Below the pieces are notes generated by a model. That model was not told the DNA's origin. It made no database searches and saw nothing but the letters and a program-made list of their open reading frames with translations. Shown one piece after another: positions 1 to 6,486 of a stretch of 20,878 nt of DNA. The stretch spans positions 1 through 20,878 of the forward strand of contig JAOUGY010000020.1 of the NCBI GenBank assembly GCA_029865445.1, given 5' to 3'. The first letter of the stretch is position 1. Each line of letters starts with the position of its first letter. Origin of the DNA: Acidimicrobiia bacterium (GTDB lineage Bacteria > Actinomycetota > Acidimicrobiia > Spongiisociales > ZC4RG35). Position numbers and translations under genes: made by a program.

Positions 1-450
1 CTCCGTTTGAACCATCACAACCATCAACCCGATCTGAGGCGTGTGCCGGAGGACGTCGAGAACGAGACCGGTCCCGACGTTGTACGGGAGGTTGGCGACG
101 AGCTTCCACGAACCCGGCCCGAGTTCGGCCCCGAGATCCACCGACGTCACATCCTCGAATCGGAGGTCGACGTTCGGATGGGGCTTCAGCACCTCGATGA
201 GGAGAGGCTCTAGCGACCTGTCTACCTCGTAGGAAACGACCCTCGCGGCACGAGAGGCAAGGGCTGCAGTGAGCGTTCCCGTCCCCGCGCCGACCTCGAC
301 CACGTTGTCGCCCGATGTGATGGATGCGGTTGCGACGATCTTCTCGGTGATGTTGGGATCGGCGAGAAAATGCTGGCCCAACGACTTGCGAGGTTTCAGG
401 CCGTGACGCTCGAGCAGCGCCCGCACCTGTGTTCTGGTCTGGGCGATCAT
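1..450 (-). CDS. rsmA: 16S rRNA dimethyladenosine transferase RsmA (KsgA), N-terminal part
   Basis: The reverse strand from 450 is open to the window edge and gives 150 codons of an RsmA/KsgA protein, which dimethylates two adjacent adenines near the 3' end of 16S rRNA. Visible motifs are KSLGQHFL near residue 24, which is the family's N-terminal signature, the SAM-binding stretch VVEVGAGTGTLTAAL and the catalytic NLPYNV motif. The C-terminal half lies beyond position 1. The ATG at 450-448 overlaps the tatD stop as ATGA, so the two genes are translationally coupled; tatD-rsmA adjacency is common in bacteria. Identification rests on motifs and is firm. The protein is truncated only by the window. 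Confidence 0.96.
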   Translation of the reverse strand, partial: MIAQTRTQVRALLERHGLKPRKSLGQHFLADPNITEKIVATASITSGDNVVEVGAGTGTLTAALASRAARVVSYEVDRSLEPLLIEVLKPHPNVDLRFEDVTSVDLGAELGPGSWKLVANLPYNVGTGLVLDVLRHTPQIGLMVVMVQTE

Positions 451-1196
451 GGGCGCCCGAACACCGTGCGCGCACGCTCCGACGTGGCGCCGGCAACGGC
501 GTCCACGCCCATCCCCCAAACCTTCGCCAACGCCTGGCCCACCAATGCCACCCAGGCAGGCTCGTTCGGCTCCGACCGGTGAGGAGGGGGACTGAGATAC
601 GGAGTGTCGGTCTCGACCATCGCTCGTTCGGGGGGTACCAACGCCGCGCCCAGTCTCACGGTGTCACCGGTCTCGAATGCAACCGGGCCCGCGAACGAGA
701 AAGTGACCCCGAGGTCGAGAAACCTCCGCGTCCATCTCGGGCCTCCCGTCCAGCAGTGAAGAACGGTCAACGGTGCGGCACCGGAACGCTCGACCATCTC
801 GAAGACGTCGGCGAACGCGTCACGGCAGTGGACGATGAGGGGCTTGTTCATGTCGAGAGCAAGCTCGATGTGAGCCTGGAACGAGCGGCGCTGCGCATCT
901 CGAGGCGACAAATCGCGGTAGTAGTCGAGGCCTGTTTCTCCGAGGGCCGCCACCATCGGTGCGAGCGCGGCGATGGCCTCCCACTGGCTTTCGAAATGCT
1001 CGGCGTCGTGGGGATGGAGGCCTGCCGTGGCCGCCACCCGGCCCGGGTATTCGGCCGCCAGCGCCACCGAGGCCGCCGACGAGGCGGCGTCGATGCCGGG
1101 AGCGACGATCCAGTCGACCGCCTGGGCGCGCTCGAGCAGCTCCGCCGCCGGACGCCGATCGAGCTGAAGATGACAGTGGGTGTCGACCCAGACCAT
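447..1196 (-). CDS. tatD: TatD-family metal-dependent DNase/hydrolase
   Basis: This is a TatD-family amidohydrolase-fold protein of about 249 residues, normal for the family, which contains two-metal DNases acting in 3'-5' exonuclease and repair roles. Motifs in order: DTHCHL (HxH metal ligands) at the N-terminus, GETGLDYY (Glu ligand), HCRDA (His ligand), HCWTG (His ligand) and ETDTPYLSPP (Asp ligand) followed by N-E-P. I chose the ATG at 1196, giving MVWVDTHCH, because a TAGATT hexamer lies exactly 7 nt upstream, implying a leaderless transcript. A TTG at 1205 would extend the protein by three residues but overlaps that -10 box. The stop overlaps the rsmA start (ATGA). The gene is divergent from the AbrB-type gene. 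Confidence 0.95.
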   Translation of the reverse strand: MVWVDTHCHLQLDRRPAAELLERAQAVDWIVAPGIDAASSAASVALAAEYPGRVAATAGLHPHDAEHFESQWEAIAALAPMVAALGETGLDYYRDLSPRDAQRRSFQAHIELALDMNKPLIVHCRDAFADVFEMVERSGAAPLTVLHCWTGGPRWTRRFLDLGVTFSFAGPVAFETGDTVRLGAALVPPERAMVETDTPYLSPPPHRSEPNEPAWVALVGQALAKVWGMGVDAVAGATSERARTVFGRP

Positions 1197-1203
1197 TCGA
1201 ACC

Positions 1204-1209
1204 AATCTA
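1204..1209 (-). promoter_or_regulatory. -10 hexamer of tatD, leaderless type
   Basis: TAGATT on the minus strand is followed by 7 nt and then the tatD ATG. With transcription starting about 7 nt after the hexamer, the mRNA would begin at the start codon. No Shine-Dalgarno sequence fits in the gap. Confidence 0.6.
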
Positions 1210-1244
1210 GGGCCTCGCAGACGTCACGCGGGAACGGCCAGGGG

Positions 1245-1250
1245 TAAGGT
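1245..1250 (+). promoter_or_regulatory. Candidate -10 hexamer of the AbrB-type gene
   Basis: TAAGGT (TANNNT type) lies about 42 nt before the ATG, leaving a short leader that carries a purine-rich ribosome binding site at 1273-1282. I see no convincing -35 element. Confidence 0.35.
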
Positions 1251-1292
1251 GACCGCAGGGATACCACCCATCAGGAGAGGGGTGCTCGCGAG

Positions 1293-1526
1293 ATGGAATC
1301 GGGAATCGCACGCAAGATCGACGATCTCGGCAGGATCGTCATTCCGGCTGAAACCCGCCGTATGTTCAACATCCGGGAGGGTGATCAGCTGTCGATTTCC
1401 ATCGAGGGCTCCAACATCGTGCTGAGGAAACTCGACAGCACTTGCGTGTTCTGCGGCACCACCGATCACGTGACGGCGTTCAAGGAGCGCGGTGTGTGCT
1501 CGAGCTGTCGCAACCAGCTGGTCTAG
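1293..1526 (+). CDS. AbrB/SpoVT-type transcription regulator with C-terminal zinc motif
   Basis: This 77-residue protein has an N-terminal swapped-hairpin AbrB DNA-binding domain (residues 1-47) with the hallmark pattern GIARKIDDLGRIVIPAETRR and closing VLRKL. It resembles Bacillus AbrB and SpoVT transition-state regulators, which bind DNA as dimers or tetramers. Residues 51-73 carry CxxC and CxxC pairs (CVFCG and CSSC), a small zinc-binding tail seen in a subset of AbrB proteins in place of a longer C-domain. A purine-rich AGGAGAGGGG precedes the ATG by about 10 nt. It converges on rsmI with only 4 nt between stop codons. The target genes are unknown; tatD, divergently placed, is one candidate. 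Confidence 0.88.
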   Translation: MESGIARKIDDLGRIVIPAETRRMFNIREGDQLSISIEGSNIVLRKLDSTCVFCGTTDHVTAFKERGVCSSCRNQLV

Positions 1527-1530
1527 CGAG

Positions 1531-2346
1531 TCAATCGACCACCAGCGCTTCGTAGACGGACCGGCGCGAGACCTTGCGACGCTCGGCCACCTGACGGGCA
1601 GCAGCCGAAACCGACATTCCCCCGACGACGAGAGAGCGCGCCTCCTCGATGGCGGCATCGATGTCGGGGGCTTGTGGAGGTGCACCCTCGATGACGAGTG
1701 TGTACTCGCCGCGCGGGTTGTCCGCTGCGCCCGCAGCTTCGCCCAAAGTCGACCACACGACCTCCTCGTGCATCTTCGTCAGCTCCCGGACCACGCACAC
1801 CGGGCGCCCCTCACCGAGAGCCTCTGCGAGGTCGGTGAGGTCGTCTCCCAAACGGTGGGGAGCGCAGAAGAGGACCATTGTTCGCGGCTCCTGAGCGAGC
1901 TCTTCGAGCCGCTCGGATCGATCACGCCCTTTGCGGGGAAGAAAGCCCTCGAAAACGAAGCGATCTCCGGTCATTCCCGACACCGCCACCGCCGACGTGA
2001 CTGCGCTCGGGCCAGGGATGGTGGTCACCCTGGCGCCGATCTCCCGAGCCATGGCAACGGCATGGGCGCCCGGGTCCGAAACCACCGGTGTGCCGGCGTC
2101 GCTGACGAGCGCAACCGTGTCGCCGGACGCCAGCCGCTCGACCAGCTCTTCGCTCCGGGTTCGTTCGTTGCCGAGGAAGTAGCTGCGGAGCGGTGTTGAC
2201 ACCCCCAACGCGTCGAGCAGGATCCGGCTCCTCCGTGTGTCTTCGGCGAAGACCACATCGGCGGTGGCCAGGGCCTCGGCCAGCCGGGGTGGCGCATCGG
2301 AGAGGTTGCCGATCGGAGTGGAGCAGATGACGAGGGTTCCCGGCAC
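1531..2346 (-). CDS. rsmI: 16S rRNA (cytidine-1402-2'-O)-methyltransferase RsmI
   Basis: This 271-residue protein matches RsmI (YraL), a SAM-dependent tetrapyrrole-methylase-fold enzyme that 2'-O-methylates C1402 of 16S rRNA in the decoding centre. Motifs: LVICSTPIGNLSD at the N-terminus, AEDTRRSRILL, FLGNERTR (family form is usually H-N-E), VALVSDAGTPVVSDPG and TTIPGPSAVTSAVAVSG, then FEGFLPRKGRDR. The C-terminal 50 residues form the usual helical extension. The start is a GTG at 2346, supported by TAAGGT 6 nt upstream (leaderless type). Together with rsmA at the left edge it forms a small 16S rRNA maturation neighbourhood, but it has its own promoter. Confidence 0.96.
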   Translation of the reverse strand: MPGTLVICSTPIGNLSDAPPRLAEALATADVVFAEDTRRSRILLDALGVSTPLRSYFLGNERTRSEELVERLASGDTVALVSDAGTPVVSDPGAHAVAMAREIGARVTTIPGPSAVTSAVAVSGMTGDRFVFEGFLPRKGRDRSERLEELAQEPRTMVLFCAPHRLGDDLTDLAEALGEGRPVCVVRELTKMHEEVVWSTLGEAAGAADNPRGEYTLVIEGAPPQAPDIDAAIEEARSLVVGGMSVSAAARQVAERRKVSRRSVYEALVVD

Positions 2347-2352
2347 GAGGCG

Positions 2353-2358
2353 ACCTTA
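2353..2358 (-). promoter_or_regulatory. -10 hexamer of rsmI, leaderless type
   Basis: TAAGGT on the minus strand is 6 nt before the GTG start at 2346. It directly follows a small hairpin (2359-2375), so upstream termination and this promoter are packed into fewer than 30 nt. Confidence 0.55.
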
Positions 2359-2375
2359 GAGGCCGCCACGGCCTC
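2359..2375 (-). terminator. Short hairpin overlapping the DUF192 stop codon
   Basis: GAGGCC and GGCCTC form a 6-bp GC-rich stem with a 5-nt loop. The first strand overlaps the TGA stop (2376-2374) of the DUF192 gene. There is no U-run, so the terminator call is tentative. Confidence 0.35.
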
Positions 2376-2694
2376 AGCGTTGCACCTCGGTTCTCACGAG
2401 GGTGGCACCGACCACCGGGCGGGGAGCCGTGACTGGCCCTTCCAGGATCCAGACAGCGCCGCGCAGGGTGATCACCCGCCGCGGAGCCACGATCGCCACC
2501 TGGGTCACGGTCATCGTGTCGGACAGCCCGGCCGCCCAGATTGGCTCTCGCATCCCGAACCCGTGCACGGAGTTCGTGGGCAGTAGCAAGTATCGACCGG
2601 CGGCCCGCGGACGCAACCCCCGGAACCGCTCACCGAACCGTTCGGCCACGATCACCGGGCCGAAGATGGTGCCATCGGTCGCTTCCAAGAACAC
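2374..2694 (-). CDS. DUF192-family protein
   Basis: This 106-residue protein fits the compact DUF192 beta-fold family: residues 20-28 (ERFRGLRPR) match the family's ERxxGLMxR block, and residues 37-55 correspond to the LPTNSVHGFGM... region where most members have a W-M-K-N motif, here HGFGM. The closing AVWILEGP matches the usual VLELPxG turn. Members are often secreted or lie beside pilus genes; no signal peptide is visible here and the function is unknown. The GTG at 2694 is chosen because TAGCTT lies 6 nt upstream. It follows the metallopeptidase gene by 40 nt on the same strand. Family membership is likely but rests on short motifs. Confidence 0.7.
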   Translation of the reverse strand: MFLEATDGTIFGPVIVAERFGERFRGLRPRAAGRYLLLPTNSVHGFGMREPIWAAGLSDTMTVTQVAIVAPRRVITLRGAVWILEGPVTAPRPVVGATLVRTEVQR

Positions 2695-2700
2695 CGTCTC

Positions 2701-2706
2701 AAGCTA
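2701..2706 (-). promoter_or_regulatory. -10 hexamer of the DUF192 gene, leaderless type
   Basis: TAGCTT on the minus strand is 6 nt before the GTG at 2694, inside the 40-nt gap after the metallopeptidase gene. Confidence 0.5.
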
Positions 2707-2734
2707 CGGGGATCGCCTCACACGTTCCAGGGTG

Positions 2735-4024
2735 TCACTGGCTGAGTGCGGCCGTAAGGGTGGCGCCGGCGGATGGATCGGACGCCACCACCCAGCGCAG
2801 CTCGGCCCCCTCGCGGGAGACGAACGCGTAATCGTCGGCGGTGAAAACGCCGCCGGCGTCGGGGGCGGCTCCCAGCACCGCTTCGTGATATTCGATGAGC
2901 GCTTGTTCGAGTTCGGTGGTGTCCTGCTCGGAGTCACCCTGATACACCAGAACGAGGGCAACATCGGTGCCGTCGAAGAACAGGTCGTAGCGGTCGCCAC
3001 CCCAGCCCTCTGCGGCCTCGGGGCGGCCCCCGAGAATCTGGTTGAACATCAGCTCGAAGCTCAATTCGCCCCACACCGAGCCGTACGACCTCTGGTAGCC
3101 GTCGAGGGCCACGTCGAGGAGCGAGATGACAACGGGTTGGTCACGTCCGTAGTCCTCGGGCGTGAGGATCTGCTCGGTGGACACCGGCCGATCGGAGTAG
3201 GCGGCGTCGACGGCCTCGCGACCTCCGAGGTTCTGCAGTCGTTCCACGAACACCTGTCCGCTCACGTATGGGAACAAGAGCGACTCTTGCAGGAAACGGG
3301 GCGCGGAATCGAGCGCCGAACTGTCGACGGCGAGCGACTCCTCGATCACTTCACGCTGCTCGTCGATGGACAGCCCTCGAAGGTACGACAGCTCCGTCTG
3401 GACCGCGTCACCTTCGACGACTGCCTGGAAGGCCGACGCCTCGTCGTAGCGCTCTCCGTCGATGAGCTCGTCGTAGATGTCGCCGATACCGAAGTGCTGG
3501 TCGGCGAGGGCGTGGGTCAGCTCGTGGACGATGGTCGACCGTTCGAGGGCCGAGAATCCCTCCGACCGCATGGGCACAACCATCTCCAGCGTGTCGGTGT
3601 CGTAGAAACCGGCGACCTGCTCGCCGAGGACGTCGGTGTAGAGCGACATGAGGTCGGTTTCATCGTCGAGGAGACCCAACGTACGGAAGAGCGCCTGGTC
3701 GACATCGACGAACTCGGTGTCCTCCTCGATCCCCTCTCGAACCAGGGCTTCCAGTTCGTCCGGCGTCACGACGTTGATCTGAGGAGGGTCGACGAAATCG
3801 AGGCCACGCAGCTCTTCGGTGGTCGCTATCAGTTCCGACAGTTCGGCCTGGAGTTCCGGGCTGAGCTCTTCGATGCCCGGCGCCTGAGCCGTGGTCGTGC
3901 TGGCTTCCGCCACCGTTGTCGATGTGTTCGTGGGCGGCGCCGTCGAGGTGGTCGCAGTGTCGGCGGCTCGAGTGCAGGCCGCAGCACCCATCAATACGGC
4001 GAGCAACAAGGCGTTCGTCTTCAT
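2735..4024 (-). CDS. Lipoprotein zinc metallopeptidase (HExxH) with Thr-rich linker
   Basis: This 429-residue exported protein starts with a lipoprotein-type signal ending in GAAAC (Cys17), a loose lipobox, followed by a Thr/Ala-rich linker (about residues 20-48). The core holds HELTHALADQHF at residues 167-178, a gluzincin-type HExxH site, with EASAF (195) and VEGDA (204) downstream as candidate third zinc ligands. The arrangement HExxHAxxDQHF followed by an A-x-x-x-EGDA stretch occurs in a group of uncharacterised archaeal and actinobacterial metallopeptidases. The likely location is the outer face of the membrane. The substrate is unknown. The ATG at 4024 is supported by TAGGTT 6 nt upstream. 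A 14-bp hairpin separates it from the HAAS gene upstream. Confidence 0.85.
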   Translation of the reverse strand: MKTNALLLAVLMGAAACTRAADTATTSTAPPTNTSTTVAEASTTTAQAPGIEELSPELQAELSELIATTEELRGLDFVDPPQINVVTPDELEALVREGIEEDTEFVDVDQALFRTLGLLDDETDLMSLYTDVLGEQVAGFYDTDTLEMVVPMRSEGFSALERSTIVHELTHALADQHFGIGDIYDELIDGERYDEASAFQAVVEGDAVQTELSYLRGLSIDEQREVIEESLAVDSSALDSAPRFLQESLLFPYVSGQVFVERLQNLGGREAVDAAYSDRPVSTEQILTPEDYGRDQPVVISLLDVALDGYQRSYGSVWGELSFELMFNQILGGRPEAAEGWGGDRYDLFFDGTDVALVLVYQGDSEQDTTELEQALIEYHEAVLGAAPDAGGVFTADDYAFVSREGAELRWVVASDPSAGATLTAALSQ

Positions 4025-4030
4025 ACCGGC

Positions 4031-4036
4031 AACCTA
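4031..4036 (-). promoter_or_regulatory. -10 hexamer of the metallopeptidase gene, leaderless type
   Basis: TAGGTT on the minus strand is 6 nt before the ATG at 4024, consistent with a leaderless transcript. Confidence 0.55.
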
Positions 4037-4093
4037 ACCCCGATGTGACCCAATGGTCATTCATCGGCCGGCCCCGGATCGAGGTCAACCCCA

Positions 4094-4127
4094 AATGGTC
4101 CGAGCCCAGGTGCGGGCTCGGACCATT
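4094..4127 (-). terminator. 14-bp perfect hairpin terminator after the PadR-HAAS operon
   Basis: AATGGTCCGAGCCC pairs perfectly with its complement across a 6-nt loop, starting 4 nt past the HAAS stop codon. The descending minus-strand arm ends in ATTTGGGG rather than a long U-run, as is common in high-GC actinobacteria. It lies just before the metallopeptidase promoter and probably insulates it. Confidence 0.7.
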
Positions 4128-4131
4128 GATC

Positions 4132-5184
4132 TCAGCCCCCTGCGACCGTCGTAGTGGCCTGTTCCTCCTCGGCGGTGGTCGTGGATTCCTGTCCGACCGT
4201 GCTGACGGTCGTATCGTCGGTGGAAGAGGACGAACCGTCGCCCACTGTTGTCGGCGTGGAGTCAGTCGTGGTCGGCGTCGACTCTGCCGCCCCGAAGTCG
4301 GGGAGCCCCACCCGTGGCGGGGGCACGGTCTGCCGGCTGTCATCCATCCGCTCCAACGGATACAGATTGGTCACCGGGGCTCCGTACCGATCGACCCGAT
4401 ACCTCACGGGCCCCCACCAGTCGTAGAACATCGCTCCGTCGAAGCTCACCGAACCCGGATCGGGGTTCACGTCGAACGGCCGGCCGTTCTGGTCGTACAG
4501 GAGCACCTCGACGGGGTTTCCTTCCCGGTCGTAGGCGTACACGTTCGATACTTCGGGCACGGTCTGGAGGACCTGGGAGCCCTCCGACCACGGGTCGTCG
4601 ATCCACACCGGATTCAGCAGCGCGAAGAGCGCCAGCACGACGGTCGCCGCCGTCGCCACGATGTCGAGATGTCTCCACCGCCGATCCGATCGGCGACCGT
4701 CGACCCACACCGAGGCAACGGTGGCGAGGCCGGCCATCGCGGAACCCCAACCCAGGAAGCGCCCCCAGGGAATCAGGAACGAGATCTGGCCTCCGGGCCA
4801 GTGGGTCCCGAGCCACCAAATGGCAGACATGGCGATCCAGCCGCGTGTCCACACCCAGACGATCCGGAGATCCGACCGGTGCCGGTGCCACGGCGCCGCC
4901 GCAGGGTGCTCGGCCACACGATGCAGCGTTCGACGACCCTTCATGGCGGTCCGCCTGAACAGCCCGGGTCGAGAGACGATTCCGGCGCTGTGACGGAACT
5001 CGGAAACGAAAGCGCCGGCGTCACCCAGAGCCTCGGTGGGGTCCTGGCTTCCGAGTTCGCCGAGATGTTCCTCCAACTCAGAGAGGATCGCCTCGCGGTC
5101 TTCCTCATCGAGATCCCGCAGTCCCGACCGAACGGCCTCGAGGTATTCGACCGCCGCTCGGGAGAGGGTGACGTCGATCTTCAT
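4132..5184 (-). CDS. HAAS (DUF1700-like) domain membrane protein with Thr/Ser-rich tail
   Basis: Residues 8-60 of this 350-residue protein resemble the HAAS/DUF1700 alpha-helical domain (YLEAVRSGLRDLDEEDREAILSELEEHL), a cytoplasmic module typically encoded next to PadR regulators. Three hydrophobic helices follow at about 106-126, 135-160 and 173-192, which would place the C-terminal 155 residues outside. That part has repeated Y/V-D-R-x-G-x-P-V turns (YDREGNPVEV, YDQNGRPFDV, VDRYGAPVTN) and ends in about 55 residues rich in Thr and Ser. The ATG overlaps the padR stop (ATGA), so expression is coupled to the repressor. A plausible role is a membrane or envelope sensor under PadR control; the specific function is unknown. 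Confidence 0.8.
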   Translation of the reverse strand: MKIDVTLSRAAVEYLEAVRSGLRDLDEEDREAILSELEEHLGELGSQDPTEALGDAGAFVSEFRHSAGIVSRPGLFRRTAMKGRRTLHRVAEHPAAAPWHRHRSDLRIVWVWTRGWIAMSAIWWLGTHWPGGQISFLIPWGRFLGWGSAMAGLATVASVWVDGRRSDRRWRHLDIVATAATVVLALFALLNPVWIDDPWSEGSQVLQTVPEVSNVYAYDREGNPVEVLLYDQNGRPFDVNPDPGSVSFDGAMFYDWWGPVRYRVDRYGAPVTNLYPLERMDDSRQTVPPPRVGLPDFGAAESTPTTTDSTPTTVGDGSSSSTDDTTVSTVGQESTTTAEEEQATTTVAGG

Positions 5185-5504
5185 GCGACCTCCTTCAACA
5201 GATCACTCATCACCGAGGAGAAGTGTTTCCAGGTCTTGGCGGAGCGCTCCAGAAGCTCACGACCCGACGCGTTGAGGCCGTAGTACCTGCGGGCCGGGCC
5301 CTCCTCGGAGGGGACGATCTCCGAGGTCAGGTGGCCGTTGTTGAAGAGGCGGCGCAGGGTTCCGTACACCGACGCCTCCCCCACCTCGTCCAGGCCGGCC
5401 TCTCGGAGGCGCCGTACGAGGTCGTACCCGTATGTGCGTTCATCGCTCAGCGCGGCCAACACCGCCGTGTCGAGCACACCCTTCAGGACTTGCGTGGTAT
5501 CCAT
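5181..5504 (-). CDS. PadR-family transcriptional repressor
   Basis: This 107-residue protein is a PadR winged-helix regulator: residues 5-80 contain LKGVLDTAVLAALSDERTYGYDLVRRL, the recognition helix region VGEASVYGTLRRLFNNGHL and the wing PARRYYGLNASGRELL. A short C-terminal helix would mediate dimerisation, as in subfamily 2. AGGAGG at 5514-5509 precedes the ATG by 4 nt. The stop overlaps the HAAS gene start. PadR proteins usually repress their own operon in response to small molecules or envelope stress. A dyad TACT-N11-AGTA lies on the minus strand upstream, around 5540-5560, as a possible operator, at low confidence. Confidence 0.93.
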   Translation of the reverse strand: MDTTQVLKGVLDTAVLAALSDERTYGYDLVRRLREAGLDEVGEASVYGTLRRLFNNGHLTSEIVPSEEGPARRYYGLNASGRELLERSAKTWKHFSSVMSDLLKEVA

Positions 5505-5616
5505 CGAACCTCCTCACTCGGTATCTCGTTGTGGACGCTACTACGCGGTGGAGAGTACCACGGACCGCGAGAGAATCGATGTATTCGGAGGGACCCTCAA
5601 TGGCCACGACACACAG

Positions 5617-5642
5617 AAGCCCCAGGTGTGGGCCTGGGGCTT
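5617..5642 (-). terminator. Hairpin A, last of four tandem hairpins; likely terminator
   Basis: This is a perfect 10-bp stem (AAGCCCCAGG/CCTGGGGCTT) with a 6-nt loop, followed on the minus strand by CTGTGTGTCG. It is the most terminator-like member of the array after the tRNA and ends about 110 nt before padR. Confidence 0.6.
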
Positions 5643-5706
5643 GGCTCATGACATGAGCCGAGAGTCTGCATCGCAGACTCCAAGGAACCGGATTCCATCC
5701 GGTTCC
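5617..5706 (-). other. Array of four consecutive perfect hairpins trailing tRNA-Ala
   Basis: In minus-strand order after the tRNA: hairpin D 5706-5684 (9-bp stem, 5-nt loop), C 5680-5662 (8 bp, 3-nt loop), B 5659-5643 (7 bp, 3-nt loop) and A 5642-5617 (10 bp, 6-nt loop). Spacers are 3, 2 and 0 nt, and 2 nt separate D from the tRNA discriminator base. All stems are mismatch-free and unrelated in sequence, so this is not a repeat expansion. There is no ORF that explains it. It may be a structured 3' trailer, a tandem terminator or an independent small RNA; the palindromes would also fold if transcribed from the plus strand. I know of no named RNA family with this layout. Confidence 0.75.
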
Positions 5707-5708
5707 CG

Positions 5709-5782
5709 TGGAGGTGAGGGGATTTGAACCCCTGACTTCTTCCGTGCGAGGGAAGCGCTCTGCCGGGCTGAGCTACACCCCC
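5709..5782 (-). tRNA. tRNA-Ala(CGC)
   Basis: The reverse complement folds as a full cloverleaf: 7-bp acceptor (GGGGGTG/CACCTCC) including the G3-U70 wobble that specifies alanine, D-stem GCTC/GAGC, anticodon stem CTTCC/GGAAG with loop CTCGCAC (anticodon CGC, reading GCG), a 5-nt variable loop and T-arm AGGGG-TTCAAAT-CCCCT. The discriminator base is A at 5709. The 3' CCA is not encoded; the next bases are CGG. Confidence 0.97.
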
Positions 5783-5796
5783 ATGAAGGGATCGGC

Positions 5797-5802
5797 ATTT
5801 TA
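5797..5802 (-). promoter_or_regulatory. -10 hexamer of tRNA-Ala
   Basis: TAAAAT on the minus strand is 14 nt before the mature tRNA 5' end, leaving a leader of about 7 nt. No good -35 is seen; a 14-nt palindrome (GGAGGC/GCCTCC, 5810-5823) occupies the spacer/-35 region and may be a weak terminator for the translin gene or an operator. Confidence 0.6.
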
Positions 5803-5858
5803 ACCCCTCGGAGGCACGCCTCCATCCCAGGATTCCAATCGTCGCTCGGAGGGCCGAA

Positions 5859-6482
5859 TCACAGGTGCCGTTCGAGGTCGCGGCGCAGCCGCTCCTGCAC
5901 GGCGGTGGCCGTCAGATCCGACCGGGATCGCTCCACCAACGATCGGGAAACATCGGTGGTACGCCGCAACCCCGACGTCATGCCGTCGGGATAGTCGAGG
6001 TCCGCCATCAGGTCCACGATCGAGTCCATCGAGGCAAGCAGCGATTCCGCCAGATCGAGATCACCCCGGCGCAGTGTGTCGAGCAGACGCCGCCGGCACT
6101 CCCCCACCGCCTCCCCCAGACCGTGCATGTACGGCACGGGGTCGATTCCCAGGTCGTCGGGGAGCGGGAGCCGATCGCCGGCGAACAGAGCGGCGGTGAG
6201 ACGAGCCTCTGCGTACTCCTTCGCAGCGTCACCGATGAATCCGGCGTGCAGGATCGCCTGGTGGCCGGAGAGCGCCGTCATCGCCTCCTCCAGCAGACCC
6301 TGCGCCTCGGCCATGAGTTCCTCGGCTTGCTCGGTCTGGCCGCGGTGGAGGCTGCGGATGGCGTTGGCGGAGGCCCGAATCACCTTGCGACTGTTGGTCA
6401 GGCCCCGCTCGCGAGCTTTGAACCGTCCGTCGAGGACGGGTCGGACCGAGCGACCGATGGCGTCGAGGTCGGATTGATCCAA
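5859..6482 (-). CDS. Translin-family nucleic-acid-binding protein / possible endoribonuclease
   Basis: This all-helical 207-residue protein resembles the translin family as found in archaea and some bacteria. Recognisable stretches are ARERGLTNSRKVIRASANAIRSLHRG (23-48), the LHAGFIGDAAKEYAEARLTAAL segment (78-99, with the EYxEA motif), YMHGLGEAVGECRRRLLD (118-135) and YPDGMTSGLRRTTDVSRSLVERSRSDL (164-190). Eukaryotic translin and TRAX form the C3PO ribonuclease, whose catalytic residues are acidic; here the conserved-looking acids are E89, E92, E124, E128 and D177. The start appears to be TTG at 6482, 4 nt after the SepX-like stop, with no clear ribosome binding site, so it is uncertain. tRNA-Ala follows 76 nt downstream on the same strand. 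The role in this organism is unknown. Confidence 0.82.
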   Translation of the reverse strand: MDQSDLDAIGRSVRPVLDGRFKARERGLTNSRKVIRASANAIRSLHRGQTEQAEELMAEAQGLLEEAMTALSGHQAILHAGFIGDAAKEYAEARLTAALFAGDRLPLPDDLGIDPVPYMHGLGEAVGECRRRLLDTLRRGDLDLAESLLASMDSIVDLMADLDYPDGMTSGLRRTTDVSRSLVERSRSDLTATAVQERLRRDLERHL

Positions 6483-6486
6483 AGTC

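Noticed and set aside
1197..1205. TTG start for tatD at 1205
   Set aside because: It overlaps the TAGATT hexamer that is correctly placed for a leaderless start at ATG 1196; the extra three residues are not part of the conserved domain.
2402..4048. Plus-strand open frame of about 548 codons opposite the DUF192 and metallopeptidase genes
   Set aside because: It crosses two real genes and their promoters, has no domain-like motifs, and its openness follows from high-GC third-position bias on the other strand.
3916..5283. Plus-strand open frame of about 455 codons antisense to the HAAS and PadR genes
   Set aside because: It spans the terminator hairpin and two coupled real genes and is Arg/Pro-rich with no start signals, typical of a shadow frame.
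5709..5782. tRNA as an integration (att) site for a mobile element
   Set aside because: No integrase, no direct repeat of the tRNA 3' end elsewhere in the window, and flanking genes look like core genes.
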